Below are positions 1 to 11,400 of a stretch of 64,000 nucleotides of DNA, piece by piece. The stretch's first letter is position 1. Every line of letters starts with the position of its first letter. The notes below the pieces were generated by a model. It was not told the origin of the DNA. It did not search any database and worked only from the letters and a program-made list of their open reading frames with translations. Source of the DNA: Tenebrio molitor (taxonomy: Eukaryota; Arthropoda; Insecta; Coleoptera; Tenebrionidae); contig NC_091052.1 in NCBI RefSeq assembly GCF_963966145.1, positions 7,998,001 to 8,062,000 on the forward strand. The letters run 5' to 3'. The position numbers were made by a program, and so were the translations under genes.

Positions 1-135
1 CTTTTCCTTATAGTATTAAGAAGCCTAATTAAAGCAGAAGTTACTGTTAATGACTGGTACTAGTAGGCTTTTTAGAAAACACAACATTGCTGCTTCAAAT
101 ATATTTTGTACAATTAAAATGTTGTTCACCGTACT

Positions 136-188
136 TAATTTTAATTGTTTTTAAAGTAAACAGAGTGAATGAATTCCATTAAATGAAA
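136..188 (+). repeat. Degenerate copy of the 5'-end repeat unit (no core motif)
   Basis: The segment with AAACAGAGTGAATG and CATTAAATGAAA recurs at 3855-3915 (AAACAGAGTGAAAA, CATTAAATGAAA) with the same T-rich lead-in. It appears to be an outlying piece of the unit family that fills 2.7-4.1 kb, but here the core 18-mer is absent. Confidence 0.55.
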
Positions 189-516
189 AACGAATTGATA
201 AAAATGCTAAATGTGCTGAGTCGCGACATCAATAAAAATTAATTAAGAATTTTTTTTATTTAAGAAATTCTCTTGAAGCGTCTTTTACGCAGTCGTTGTT
301 TATTGCCTTTTTTTATACTTTCGAACAAATAATTTATCAGCATTTTTATTATTGGCTTCGTTTGCACAGATCAATAACACCTTTACAACTCCACTCGTCA
401 GTATACTCCAAGATGTGCGTAACAGTATTTTCAAAACATTAGAAATGCGACGCTAAAGTAAAACTGGTTGTGGTAATATTACATACATTATAAAAATTAT
501 TTAAATTATTGCTATT

Positions 517-870
517 TGTTTTATCGAAACGCCTGTCTTAGCTTAATGGTACATATATGTACACAGTCGTTTCATTGGTTGCCCACCCCCCGAAAAATCT
601 ATTATTAATGAATTATTTATTAATAATCAATGCTTTATCTTCAATGGTAAAACTCATTTTACCACTTATTCTGGGATAATTGTTGCTTACAACTAGAGGA
701 AACGTCCGTAAACTTTTTTCAAGGTTAACATCAACACCGTTGCTTTAAAATTGACGTTTCTTTGACATTTCACAGTAAAATCTGCTTACCAGTGGCGTCG
801 CGTTTGGCAAGAAAGCTGGTAAATTGTCCATTCTTATGAATGTAATATGTTGCTACCAGACCCCCTTTTC
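517..870 (+). repeat. Dispersed repeat, copy 1
   Basis: This segment resembles the reverse complement of 25275-25505. Shared landmarks in order are TTTATCGAAACSCC, AGCTTAATSGTACA, GTAAAACT, TTATTCTGG, ATTGTTGCTTACAA, GAAACGTCCGTAAACTTT and ATGTAAWATGTTGCT. Copy 1 carries about 85 extra bases after the CGTCCGTAAAC segment. No coding or terminal repeats were recognised, so the class is unknown. Confidence 0.6.
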
Positions 871-2700
871 TTCAGTTCATCCTTTACAAATTTTCTGTTT
901 AGAAAATCGAATAAATTGAAATGGTTTTTGCAATTACGTACGGACGTATAATCTTATTATCTCACGAGTCACAGACTCTTGTCTTGTTGCTTTTACTGAC
1001 AATAAAATTTTACCAATAAAAGCCGATACCTATCCTTCGACTAGAACGGACGGATGCGTCATCATCTTTCAACTCTGCACCCGTTAGGACACGCTCGTAA
1101 ACTTTTATCTTAACAATAATTAGATTTTTATTTGGGTCTGCACCGCACTAATTTTTCTTTCTGAAATGTACATATTCGCGTGCACGATTCTGTCCACCCC
1201 CGCTTTCACACTTTATGGATTCCTGCTACGATGTTGTTTACGTTAGACGACGACACATGCCCAACCCCTTGCACGGGGTGCGTCTATTTCGGACGAGTGA
1301 AACATTTCATCTCGTCAGAGATACATTCTTCGGCCTGACTACAAATGGCTAAAAATTCATTTGTTTTTCGAGGAAACCACTAAAACTTTTCTGACGCGGG
1401 AATACAAATGTTGAGTGGAAAATTCACTTAGTATGCCTATTGTTTTTCCCTATTTTTCCTGGTAGAAAAATTGAAACATTTTAGCGCCGCTTCGCGCCTC
1501 ACATGTTTATACACATACACAGTCCTTCACTTTTCTTGATCCACTTTTCTTCGGTGAATCGTGATTTCCGACCGGGCTGGCCTGAAAATTACCGAAGAAG
1601 CCCAATCCTGTCGGAATGAACGCGATCTCTTCTTCCCTTCGTTTATTCAAATCGGCAAACAATAAAATTTATAGTGGCCGCCGTTCTGCGATAATAAATA
1701 TATCATTTGCTCTTGTAGCGTTTGCGTCGTTTTTGCGGCACATTTGTTATGCTTTCGATTTTATTCTAGTTGTGGCATTTCTGAATTTATTTCAAATCCT
1801 CCCTCGCGCTATATTTCTCCATCGGACGAAAAAACACAACGATTGGCATGATAATGCTCAATAAAACACTGCGAGGGGACGTGGCCAGGATAAAAGGATT
1901 GCACAAACAAATTGGCTAATTCTTGGATTCGACTCTAAATTAATGACGTTCACTTGCAATCTTTACACTGGGAGCAAGATCGGATTACGGCTTGCTACAC
2001 AGAGGACGATTGCAGTTTTTCTCTTCTGCTTTAATCGCCGTTCCACTCTATAGACCAAATGAATTGCCGCTTCAAAGCCACTCGAACGATAAACACATTC
2101 AAGCCGATATCAAAACGACTCAAAAGTCATTAATACATTCGCTTATCTTCGTCTTTGCAACGCAGACATTTCGCTACATATTTCGCGATCGACGCCCCAA
2201 CGAACACACATCAAAGGCATCGCTATGATTCACGGAAAAATACCCTAATTAATTTTAATTAACACTAAGACTCCAGAATTTACTTCAGGTTCTCTCGTTT
2301 CAATTAAAATCTAGGAGCAGGGCTACAAACAGTCAAATTGAAGGACGCAAAATTGACGCCCTGTAATTTTCTACTCGTTTACTTCAATGATTTCGACCCA
2401 ATTTGAGTCGCTCCAATCTCTGTAATTGTCGTTATTACCGGCAAGTGTTTCGTATCCCAACACCGAATAATGGGAAAAACGGTCTTGTTACTTCACCAAC
2501 ATTTACTACACACAAAAACACTTAACTGTTGCTTATTTCCATTTATTTTAAGCGAGTCAAAAACGATCGCAGTGAATGAACTGAAAGCAACAAATTACTA
2601 CAGTAATTGTCGATCTTAATTCATTGTTGCTTTTGTCATGTTCGATGTGAAAAAGTAACTGTTAAGCAGAGTGTCAGCTTTAATTCAAAAAATCAAAGAA
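871..2700. other. Non-coding AT-rich DNA, no supported gene
   Basis: Short ORFs at 1616-1864 and 1992-2228 have no recognisable domain, and the first starts at a TTG-like alternative start rather than an ATG. No RNA gene, repeat pair or promoter was recognised. Confidence 0.5.
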
Positions 2701-2710
2701 CGAAACGAGA

Positions 2711-3945
2711 ATGGTGGATGCGCCGGGTCAGCAATGTTAAATAAAAAATGTTTGCCCTGTTGCTCGTATTATTTCATTGTATTGATTTTATATAAATGCA
2801 CTATTGCTTGCATACGTTTTTTAGAGAGAGGAAGAAACTCCATTAAATAAAAATAATATAACAATATTGATATATCTATTTTTATTTTTGAAATAGTTAA
2901 CTGAGCGTTCAAATGAAATCCTGGACTGGGAAGGCGTTGCAAAACCGTCAGTTGTTTTGCTTTTTAAAATGTAAATTGACAGTTCTAATTAAAGAATGTT
3001 GACAGATAACCTAACATTTATAAACAAAAAATCTCTGTTTTTTTTCTTTCTTTGCAATGTTTTACATTAAAAATAGAATAACTAGCGATTCTCAAAGCAA
3101 ATATCTAAGGGCACCCTGTGCTGAAGAAACATGTTCAATCGTGTGCGGATTAAACATAAACAAATGTCATTCGTGTCAAACGGCGGGAAATTCAAACTTT
3201 ACGCTGTTCCAAATGGTTTACTTTTTTAACGCCTATCAGCCCAGGTTTTCATTTGAACACATGATATAAGACAATTCAGTTATTTAAAAAAAATTAAATT
3301 AAAGTCGGCAAATAAGCTTCATTTAAAAGCATTAAAGCTGCGAAAAATGATGTAATCTGAACAAAAAAATCTTGTCACTTCTTGTTAGATTTATTGTTTA
3401 TTATTATTGTTCTAACCTGTTCTTGGTTAAATACAGAGAATAAGCGTTATAGAATCAAATGCAATTAATTCTGTAAAAATGGTGATATTAGTTAATAATT
3501 TTAATCAAAAAATCTTGGCAAATGAAATTACTTGAGCAATACAAAAATGGTGGATGCGCCGGGTCCGCAGTATGAATCAATGGCTTATTCTGATTGATCT
3601 AATCGAGCAAAAAAATTATAACTGATGTTGCTAAAATGGAGTAAGTATTTTTAATATGAGTATCTTATCTTACTAGTGTTGTTATGTCAGATATGTGACA
3701 TTCATGTAAGTTAACTGGTATTTATTTTAAACGGTAAAATAATTAAATTCAGATATTAAAATAGAAATACAAGAATGGTGGATGCGCCGGGTAAGAATTA
3801 TTTAATTTTGTTCATATTTACTAAATGTAAAAAATTAACCGTTACCAATTGAGGTTTATTTTAAATTGTTTTAAGATAAACAGAGTGAAAAAAACTCATT
3901 AAATGAAATAAAATTCTCGTCAGCAAAATGGTGGATCCGCCAGGT
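2711..3945 (+). repeat. Cluster of four copies of an 18-bp motif unit
   Basis: ATGGTGGATGCGCCGGGT occurs exactly at 2711-2728, 3547-3564 and 3775-3792. A two-mismatch copy (ATGGTGGATCCGCCAGGT) is at 3928-3945. Each is preceded by an A-rich run. The flanks are also related: 2729-2820 matches 3946-4030 (AATGTTAAATAAA, then ATAAATG-AC...CTTGC), so longer units were duplicated. Read from the ATG, the core gives MVDAPG, but the frames diverge at once and close quickly, so these are not exons of one gene as they stand. The third copy reads GGGTAAG, which is donor-like. The family was not recognised. Confidence 0.75.
2905..3260 (+). mobile_element. MITE family 1, copy A
   Basis: An inverted-repeat element of about 356 bp that begins GCGTTCAAATGAAATCCTGG and ends with the inverse (CAGCCCAGG...TTTGAACAC). 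Internal landmarks shared with the other copies are GGAAGGCGTTG, ACCGTCAGTTG, TGACAGNTAACCTAA, ATTAAAAATAGAATAA, CAAATATCTAAGGGCACCC and CGGCGGGAAATTCAAA. It has no coding capacity, so it would have moved using an enzyme supplied elsewhere. It sits between two copies of the 18-bp motif unit. Confidence 0.82.
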
Positions 3946-4030
3946 TAATAATGTTAAATAAATCTTGTCTTGTTGGTCTTGTTATTTCAGCGATGTCGAT
4001 TTCACATAAATGAACTCTTGCTTATACATA

Positions 4031-6369
4031 TTAATTTCTTTTATACTTCTAATCTTATTTAGTTCACTGGAAGAAAAAAAAAAGGTCTACCTACTGCTGG
4101 ATTTTAAAATTTCCATAACTTAAACGTTTTGAGGTTAAATTTAAGCAAACGGAGTAGATTGTAATAATACGAAGAAATTTTAATTTTTCGCTTTATATGC
4201 GGGAAAATTAGCTAATTGGTAGTGCGAAGCGGCATTGTTAATTCACGAACAGGAAGATACTCACATAAATTATCCTTTCCGCGAAAAAATACTCGTCTAA
4301 TTTGTAGGAGGCATGCATTTTCCGAAACCAGGATTCGGTAATGCATTCGAGTGTTTACACGGTCGCATAACAAATTTCACTCCTTTCTGAGTAAGCAGAC
4401 AAAGCAAGTTTAATTTAGTAAAGTGCATTGTGATCACCGTTAAGAAAATCCATTTGCAATGTTTTGTTGACAAGTTTGAGGACGCAATGCTCCGTTATTG
4501 GATTCATGCAGCGGCTTTTCACCCTTCAACGGCGTGAAAATTCTATTTTGTGAAAAACGCGGAACAATTCTCTCAGGAGATTAGGCAGTAATAAATAATG
4601 TAGAAGGGGCGATTGAGTAATAAAAACATTATATATGCAAAATATATGCCCTTACGAATCCGCGCCGCGAAAAATTCCGCAATAGGAGAGGAAATGAAAT
4701 TATATTTCTTCATAAGACGTCCCTCGACGGCATTTGTCTGGCAGAGGAGTTTAAGATTTTTTTCTTCCGGCTTTTATTCCCTTTTTATTCATGAGTGTTT
4801 TTTAAAAACATCTTTGCCTGCAATAAAAGATGCATAAATAGTCGGGAGCCTTTGTCGACTCGCTCCTCGGCTCGTCCTGCATTGTCTGAGTGTTAATGTT
4901 TTCGACTCGATTCCGCGTCCCCTGATTAAATCACCGCCCCATTGCTTATGCAGAAGTATTTCGCTTAGCGCCCCAATAAAAGCGGTGGCGAAATTAAAAA
5001 CGCGAGGATGCACGTGCACCAAAGTTGAAAATTCTTCTGCATCCGTTAAATGCGATAGATAGATTTTGCATTCGGGGGTTATTTTCGCGTCGCCGTTTAC
5101 GTAAAAAATAAAAATTTCCCAACAGTTCTCTCGTTAACGTCACTCCACATCGGAGGCTGCGACGTGAGCATTAAAATCTGAATACAGCACCAAAGTTGTG
5201 TTTGCGTCGACGGATGTCAAAAACACTCATCACACCAACGACAAACAATAGGACAAAGAGAATAAAACATGTCGAGAAATGTAACAGAAAAAGGAGGATC
5301 TTGACACTCCATCGAATAACGAAAGTGTCGACATTATTCCGCCGGCTAATTACAATATAACCCGGTTTCGCGTGTTTACCACCCCCGCAGATATTTTTTT
5401 CGTTCGTATGAACGTGCACGTGTCGCCGTTTACGTCAATGAATCACGTTCGTTACGGGTGCGCACGTAACGTCGTTTTTTCTCTCGGGGTAGTTTTACGT
5501 AACCCTCGAGAAAGTAAGAATTTATCATTTTCAAAGCTCTAGTTTACTCACTTATGCAAAGTATGAAGGATTTCTGGAATCAGCGTGAAATAAAAATGAA
5601 ATAAGAATAATGCGTTACGCATCTTTGCCAGATTTCGGCTCGTCTCCGAGCTGGAATAAAAAATTTCAACGGGGAGAACGGCTACTTAGGGTTTTACTTA
5701 GTTTTATAAATTTGAGGAAGAGTGCTTCCTTGCTGGAAAAATTGCGATAGAGCGCTGGGAATCCCAAAAAAGTTCGGCGTGCTTTTAACGCACTCACACA
5801 CTTCCAGATTTATCTGTCCATTGTTAAAATTTAAAATCGAGTTCTGAATTAAGGAAGTTGATTTAAGAACAAAACTGATGTCCATACAAATTTGACACTT
5901 TGTAAATATTAATATTTTTTTGGATGTAGATTTCCAATTTGTTGTCGGTCAATGCAATATCAATGTAATGGTTATGTAACAAAATTAGATAATTACGAGT
6001 ATCTTATCTTAATAATTAATCCGAGAACTTTTTTAAACAATTTTTTCGCGCTTTCGGGCTCAAGAAATTGTTATTATAGACAACATAGTAAATTTCAGAA
6101 AAACTACCCTCCAGAACTCGACGACCTCTGGTGACTGGATCATCCTTAAAACGTTTAACACATTCCAAGCATAGTTCTTGGTTTAATCGCCATAAACATG
6201 TTAAATAATTTTATAACTTTGACTTTTGATTATTTTTTTTTAATATGGTGTAATTTATATGAAATGAAAATGAAATAAAACAAAGAGAAAAAAATTCTTT
6301 ATCTTACAGGTTGAGTTTTTGAGCTACCTTCGACCATTGTTTTCGGTGACAGAAATCAAATTTTAATCA
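4031..6369. other. Non-coding region
   Basis: No supported gene. The 14-mer GTCGCCGTTTACGT occurs twice (5089-5102 and 5422-5435). The palindrome TGCACGTGCA lies at 5009-5018, with a related GTGCACGTG near 5414. ORFs here lack domains. Confidence 0.5.
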
Positions 6370-6493
6370 CAAGTGAAATAAAGTACTCACTAGTGAGATA
6401 AAGTACTCACTAGTGAGTAAATTTGACAGGTGCCATTTAACTTGACATAAACTACTCACAAGTGACTAAATTTGGCAGCTGTCATTTCACTTG
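6370..6493. repeat. Small inverted-repeat element with tandem 20-mer
   Basis: ATAAAGTACTCACTAGTGAG is repeated exactly twice in tandem (6378-6397, 6398-6417). A looser direct copy follows, in which AAATTTGACAGGTGCCATTT becomes AAATTTGGCAGCTGTCATTT. The outer ends CAAGTGAAAT and ATTTCACTTG are inverse. It is probably a decayed foldback element. Confidence 0.5.
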
Positions 6494-6557
6494 AATGTAA
6501 CTTCATTTCTTGGATTTTTTGCAATAGTTGCACCTGTAAGATAAAACGTCGTATATC

Positions 6558-6671
6558 ACACGTGATCGAAATGCCATTATGAAACTCGTGAGAAGTGTCC
6601 CACTCGTGCGCAAGCGCACTCGTCGGTCAAAATTCTCACTCTTGTATAATGATGCATTTCTATCACTTATA
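6558..6671. mobile_element. Foldback MITE-like element
   Basis: The left arm (CACGTGATCGAAATGCCATT, then ATGAAACTCGTGAGAA) is inverse to the right arm (TTCTCACTCTTGTATAATGA, then TGCATTTCTATCACTT) over about 35 bp with few mismatches. The loop contains CACTCGTGCGCAAGCGCACTC. No coding capacity. Confidence 0.65.
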
Positions 6672-8202
6672 ATATAATATACTATTATTCAACCAAAATT
6701 GAAACATACTCGTATATTGGAACAAAAGCTGATTCCGAATCTGTAAACTACATATTTAAAATTACTAAAAGATCAAAATGCCAATTTTGCATTTAAACTC
6801 TGTACGGTGGGTCAAAATTGGATTCTAAACTTGCTCTGTTAAGTTGTTGCGATATTTTAAAACCGAAGCAAAATAACGAGAGTTGGCTCTATTCGCGAGA
6901 TCTCAGTTGGCTGGGTTTGCAACTTATAGTTGAACTAAGTAACTAAAAAGATGCACCTCATGAAGTTTTACGATCGTGCAAAAATTCAAATCTCTACTTT
7001 TGCAGATAACGAAAATATCAGACTCTCTTCATCTTAAATGCTTAAATTAACCTGTTTGTTTTCTGTCTGATATTTAAACTAATTTGCAAACTTTTTGTGT
7101 TACTTACACATTTTCGCACTGTTGAGAATGTTTGTCTGGCTCTGAGTTTGAATCTACTTGACCCAAAAATTAATGGATCGATTTTTTCAAACTAAGGTTG
7201 TTAAAAACGAAAAGTTCTTCGTTGTATTCTGTACTTTATTTCATCACGATGACGTCGGAGAACTTCACAGTGACGATAAATCTGTACCGAGTGTATCGTG
7301 CTGTAGTGAGCTCGCCTCCCTAATTTTTATTTCACCGATTTAATCAAAGCGACGTGCGGTCACATTACCTTGTCAACTCAACTGTTTAATTTTATGTTGC
7401 AATCCTAAACAGAACTGATTCTTTTAAAACTGATTTAAATGTACTGTAGCTACTTATTTTTCTTTCTCAACACTTCAGTAGATGATAGTTGAAAGCTCAA
7501 ACAAAGAGATAAACTAACCTTAGGGAAACTTTTAAATTAAAATTCAGCTTGATACTCATATTGTCACGTTCTTTAATGTACACAAGCAAAACCTCAGGCT
7601 AAAGCTAGTTTAAAATAAATACGTCTCCTCAAGTAATTACTTGGTGTTGGTATGCGAATTTCTTGTAAAATATCCCATGTGCATGTGAATTAGTTTCCGT
7701 AAACTTTTCCTCGCTTTTCACTCATACTTTTGTTGTTGTTGGCAATAAGCTACCCGTCTGCGACTCGTGTTTATTTCCACAACAACAAAACCATTCGTAA
7801 AGTCGGAGAAATTAAAAAAACACAAGGGAGATCATACCTGAAGAAAATACTTACATTTTGAAGAAAAAAGCATTGAAAAACATACGGCTGAACATCAATA
7901 AATCACAGAAAATTAGAGTAGTAGAGTGCTATTATAGCTTTCAGGAACTTTTTTATATTTTTGCGTCTGTAAAGTAGCATACATTTTTAAACTTTTTTAC
8001 TCAACATTGAGAGTTGAAAAAATTAAAGCAGGGAATATTTAAAAGAAAATAAAAACGAAGTATTTTTCCTTAAACGTGTATTTGTCAGATATTTCGGATT
8101 TGCTAATCAAAACAACAAAAAGGTGTATTAAGAATCTCATCAGTCGGTATTTTTCTTTTAAGACAATTCATCCTTTGCAAATTTACAGTTTGTAATATTA
8201 CA
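6672..8202. other. Non-coding region
   Basis: AT-rich. Apart from the small inverted repeat at 7.73 kb, nothing stands out. The ORF at 7158-7343 has no recognisable domain. Confidence 0.45.
7728..7792. repeat. Short inverted repeat TTTTGTTGTTG...CAACAACAAAA
   Basis: The arms TTTTGTTGTTGTTGG and CCACAACAACAAAA enclose about 40 bp. The right arm with its lead-in, TTTATTTCCACAACAACAAAA, recurs at 61510-61530, which suggests a dispersed element end and not a chance hairpin. Confidence 0.45.
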
Positions 8203-8226
8203 TTAATTCAATTAATTAATTAATTC
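8203..8226. repeat. (AATT)n microsatellite
   Basis: A run of TTAA/AATT units in an AT-rich stretch just before 8230. Simple repeat, no other signal. Confidence 0.6.
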
Positions 8227-8290
8227 GCCAGTCATTGAAGGTTACATTATACAATGTATAAAATCATACCCAAGAATAGTTATTTACGAA

Positions 8291-8402
8291 CCGCGTGCGA
8301 GAAGACGTTTTTCGCGCATGAGAGCATTTTATTTGAGGCAGGAGCTACGAAAGAGCGAGTGTTTCATTTGCGCGAATGTGCCAAATACGTCTTCGCGCAT
8401 TG
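8291..8402. mobile_element. Foldback element with GC-rich arms
   Basis: The left arm GCGAGAAGACGTTTTTCGCG and right arm AAATACGTCTTCGCGCATTG are imperfect inverses separated by about 70 bp that include GGAGCTACGAAAGAGCGAG. CG-rich arms in AT-rich surroundings fit a MITE remnant. Confidence 0.5.
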
Positions 8403-11400
8403 AACTTTGTACAATATTTTTTGAAACGAACATCATGTCTGATTTGTCGTGTACCCTTTCTGAATAGATAGCGGTTTATTTTCACTTTTTTGAAATTTTC
8501 AACATCCAAATTGGAGAAATGGCGTTTTGGGTTCAAAAAACCGAATACTTTTTTGATGATTTTGAAGCACTAGTGCCCGAAATCTAGGTTTGCGGTTCAC
8601 TGTTGCGATCGCGAAATTGGGATTTTGAAATTAGTGAGTTCAAAAATAAACTTACTGAAATAATTGTGCATCGTATTTTATATTTTTACCCAAGAACACT
8701 CCTTATCTATGGTATCATGCTTACACTTGCAATTAATATTACTCAAAATTAGTATCCTTTGATTTAAATCCAAACAGTATTATCAGTTCAAACTCTACCC
8801 TAATATTAATACATAAACTTGGTAATATGTGATATTAAGTTTTAATAGTCTGTTATTACCAATTTTACTAATCGTTTAATTCATCTAAGATAACGATAAT
8901 TACCGTGCCGGGATTATCGTGCATTATGTAGAGATAAGCGAAAATGTTTCATGTAATTTTGAAGTTAATTCTTAATTCTTGTTAAAAATCCTCACTTGTA
9001 GATTAAAACTCTATTGCGAACAAATTTATTAAGACTTGGTAGTTAATATGAAATATTAATTTACTGTTTGGATATTTATATAATTATGCTTCGTATGTAA
9101 GATATGTAGACTAATGCAGGACGTTGTCACGCTTGGTAAATTGCTTCATGCAGCAACCAATTCATCTCGACAAAACACGAGTCGCGGAATAATTTTCGTA
9201 GATTAAAGCGTGCTAATCTGCATCTAAAACTATCGAATTACCTTTAAACGTGTTTAATAATTTATGGCAGCAATATTTTTTGCGTGGATAACGTTGGCAC
9301 ACATGAGCTGGTTCGCGCTATCCACAGTTTACAAAGTTTGTCCTGTTTGCCTATCATTAAAGTAACTAGCCATGTTCGCGGTTGATTAAGTATTTTTCCC
9401 CGCTTATCTGAAAATAATGGGCAGTTGCGTGTTAGATGTAAAAAAAAAGAAGGGACGAAACGCCGGATAACAGTTAAAGGCTGGAATTTAGTGGCTGCAA
9501 CGTTGCAAGCCGGCCAACTCATCCATATTTTCGTTTAATGCACCATATCCATTTCGGTTTATTATACCGCGACACGACCCCCGTTTTGTCGAGGCAATAA
9601 AAGCACTGTTTTCACCAGACATGTCGAAGTGGACCGCAGACGAAGGTACAGAGGTGGAGGAGTTTCGCGTTTCCCCCGCAGTTGCATTTATTATTTACAC
9701 GACATGAGTCTATTAAGTGCATCGGCATTCGACGCACGCACTACTACTTTCATATTTAACGGGAGCAATGCAAGTAATTCGTTGAATAATATATGCGGAC
9801 CAGGTAAAGTATTGCCCGTTGAGGATTTTACGCTGACGGGGAAAAAATCGTCGCTGTGCTTCTGTGCACTCCCCGTGAAGTCCGCGCTTTATTTATGGCC
9901 ACCTGCAAGAAGTGACAGCCGCAGAGGCACTTTGTATCGTGCGAGATTAAGGTTGCCCGGATTTCTAGGTGATCAACTGTACTCGCACACCGACTGCAAT
10001 TTGATGAACTCCTTCGGACAGGGACGTAGATAATTTTTTTAAAACAATTCGCAAGCATTTGGAGTTTATTGGGAACATTCTAGAAATCAATAATGGACAA
10101 TAGAATTATGTAGTAAATTGAACAGCAAAAGAACTGTCCAACAATGACATTTCTTCAGCTGTGAACGCTCAAGGTCAAGTTTAGCGCTCAATTACTCGGC
10201 CATTCTCGGGAGGTTCCCGTTGCCAGTCCTGTCACCAGTCTGCGGCGCCCTAATTTCCTGCCGTCTCTGCGCCACTGTTGTTGGCAGCCAGAATGTCTTT
10301 GATTGGTGTATTTAGCGAAGGCGTCGTTTTCATTTTACATATTCGAAGCTCCAACGCTGGCGTGTTGCATGTTTTATGGCGTCTGAAACATGACAATATC
10401 TTCGCAACGTTTCAAGAATCTATAGGGCAAATATTCTGTTATCGCCCGGTATTTCTGCCGTTCGGAATATGTATTGCACGACACGAGTCGCAAAACAAAG
10501 CATCATTTCTGAATTTATAAAGTTAGGATAGCGATTCGCGACGTGCCCGTTTTATTTCTCTTATTCGAGTGCTCCCAAGATATTGCATATTTGAAAAGCT
10601 GAATATTATTGTATCGTTTTCTAATTCGAAACCGTGCGCTCATCCGCGTATTTCCGCCATCTCGCCGAACATTTTCCCACAAATTCCAATACGGAACACG
10701 TCCATCTTTATTTGTGCACGTGCACTTCCGTATTTATACACCCGGCGCGCTCTGTTTTTCCCAAAAAAATCACAAAGAAGCTCGGATAACGCGACCTCCT
10801 ACTCCCATTGTAAAGAGATACAAAGTTAGGCTCGTAAATAGCTTATCTCGACGCCTGTTCCGAAAAAATAGTGTCCACGCAAAGTCCCCGACAATTTTTA
10901 CTTCTTAATAAATCCCGTTTAGCGCCCCTTTGTGTAAACTTCGGACATGACCCCTGCCATATTTCACCTTGCCGACCCTCTCATACTGGGCTTATCGTAA
11001 TAAAATATCGTTTGACCTTGAATTGGATGGGATCAACGGAAGATATGGACCGACAAAGAGGCGTTTTGTGTTTTTGTTTTATTACGTTGTCGAAATCTCT
11101 AATGTTGTATGCGGAACGCGGGAATCAAAATAAAAATGAAATGCGGCTTTCTTATCCGAATAAATGGGATGGATGTTGCGTTTATTGAAACTTTCACGTT
11201 TTCACGGTTATTGCTTTCATTGTTGTTGCAGATGGGCTCGGAAACCTTCTCGGTAAATAATATTGAGTTAGGTGGAAGTTAACTCGCCGAAGAACGCAGA
11301 CTTGTTCTAATTTAGTCGACTTTAGTCCGGATAACTTTGTTAAATTTCATTACAGCTGCTACATTTTACTAAACCAAATCAAATAAAATGTCACGCAAAA

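Noticed and set aside
2711..3945. Motif cluster read as a CRISPR-like array or tandem exons
   Set aside because: The spacing is irregular (836, 228, 153 bp) and the flanks are partly homologous, not unique spacers. The frames after MVDAPG differ and soon stop.
9629..10033. 134-codon open frame as a possible gene
   Set aside because: It starts at GTG, has no recognised domain, and a competing minus frame covers half of it.
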